DNA of 44,790 nt from the NCBI GenBank assembly GCA_903896505.1, contig CAITXU010000083.1, positions 1 to 44,790 of the forward strand, written 5' to 3'. The stretch comes from an uncultured Verrucomicrobiota bacterium. Lineage in GTDB: Bacteria; Verrucomicrobiota; Verrucomicrobiia; Limisphaerales; UBA9464. How positions within the stretch are numbered: position 1 is the first letter of the stretch; the number at the start of each line of letters is the position of its first letter. The position numbers were made by a program, and so were the translations under genes. Shown here piece by piece: positions 44,446 to 44,790 of the stretch. A model generated the notes under the pieces. The model did no database searches and was not told the origin of the DNA. It was given only the letters and a program-made list of their open reading frames with translations.

Positions 44446-44790
44446 TTAAGGGACAGGGGTTTCTGAGCCACCAGCGACCGCCACCGGCTCCAACCTAAGA
44501 TCCCTTAACCCAAAGATTTCTGTCTCTGCGAGGAACTTGAACCGCCTCGCCCCATCCTTGCGCTGGGGACCAAACCGCTGACGATGGTCTTCAAAGACCT
44601 GATTCACCCAGCCCCGACTCCCAATCACCGCTCCATCGGTAAAATACCGCACCCGACACCGGACATAATCCCCCCATCCCAACTTCCCCTTCTGGGCAAA
44701 GACTTGCCGAACCTTTTCCGGTGAAATTCCCGCCCGAATGGCTGGTCCATCAGGTCCCTGCACTCCCTCGGTCATCCCTTCTCCAAATAC
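44446..44790 (-). CDS. C-terminal part of a RAYT (REP-associated tyrosine transposase)-like protein (partial)
   Basis: The frame is open from the window edge and ends at 44446, giving 114 residues. The segment CRVRYFTDGAVIGSRGWVNQ, then VFEDHRQRFGPQRKDGARRF and FGLRDLRLEPVAV, matches the conserved C-terminal region of verrucomicrobial Y1/RAYT transposases. There an RYFTDGAVIGSKxFV-like motif follows the catalytic domain. The N-terminal HUH/Tyr catalytic part lies outside the window and cannot be judged. RAYTs mobilise palindromic REP repeats, and such repeats are frequent in this window. SGGSETPVP is the last stretch. The gene is convergent with the SDR gene. Confidence 0.72.
   Translation of the reverse strand, partial: VFGEGMTEGVQGPDGPAIRAGISPEKVRQVFAQKGKLGWGDYVRCRVRYFTDGAVIGSRGWVNQVFEDHRQRFGPQRKDGARRFKFLAETEIFGLRDLRLEPVAVAGGSETPVP

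Noticed and set aside
1..44790. tRNA, rRNA, CRISPR array or prophage genes
   Set aside because: Reading the gaps between genes showed no cloverleaf, array or phage structural gene; a dedicated scan (tRNA and covariance models) was not possible here.

Overview
The window looks like a chromosomal segment of a Verrucomicrobiota bacterium, probably near Pedosphaera/Limisphaerales. This is inferred from gene content only. The evidence is three prepilin-type signal proteins of the [16 protein letters not shown] class with H-X8-9-DG tails, a PEP-CTERM secreted protein, a PSD1-family (DUF1549/DUF1553) plus DUF1501 pair, periplasmic-propeller histidine kinases, a YncE/phosphoesterase fusion, and a RAYT-like transposase C-terminus. 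Genes are dense, with many 4-base ATGA overlaps, and the gaps between islands hold GC-rich palindromic repeats that recur across the window.

Layout. 1-2.3 kb: end of a Bax-inhibitor-like membrane protein, a 38-residue lipoprotein gene with its own terminator, a YqgE/AlgH protein and a nucleoside-phosphorylase-fold protein. 1.66-2.9 kb: a RES-type toxin and its antitoxin, with two overlapping palindromes at the promoter. 2.85-8.3 kb: a sugar uptake module (substrate-binding protein, permease, PfkB kinase, translationally coupled), a MITE-like element, a pseudopilin-like protein and a GntR/LacI-type regulator. The expected ABC ATPase is absent. 8.7-11.4 kb: a second pseudopilin-like protein and two paralogous secreted proteins, one with PEP-CTERM. 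11.6-14.6 kb: a four-gene ATGA-coupled operon combining a membrane-anchored protein, a pseudopilin, an ABC ATPase and an ABC-2 permease. 15.1-19.7 kb: PQQ-propeller protein with EF-hands, an unknown secreted protein, an acyltransferase-3 protein and an SGNH hydrolase. 19.8-29.7 kb: two tandem propeller histidine kinases without response regulators, a secreted propeller protein and a dicarboxylate symporter. 29.8-30.7 kb: a decayed nitroreductase and a small 'plasmid stabilization' protein. 31.1-37.2 kb: YncE/phosphoesterase, a secreted HEWCH putative metallopeptidase and a succinate-semialdehyde-type dehydrogenase. 37.3-44.8 kb: PSD1/DUF1501 pair, two small proteins, a DUF4143 ATPase with a palindrome at its start, an SDR oxidoreductase and a partial RAYT.

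The most unusual items are the pseudopilin/ABC exporter operon (11.6-14.6 kb), the toxin-antitoxin operator placed on the stop codon of the upstream sugar kinase, the pair of orphan propeller kinases, and the mosaic intergenic repeats alongside a RAYT. No tRNA, rRNA, CRISPR array, prophage or complete insertion sequence was recognised.
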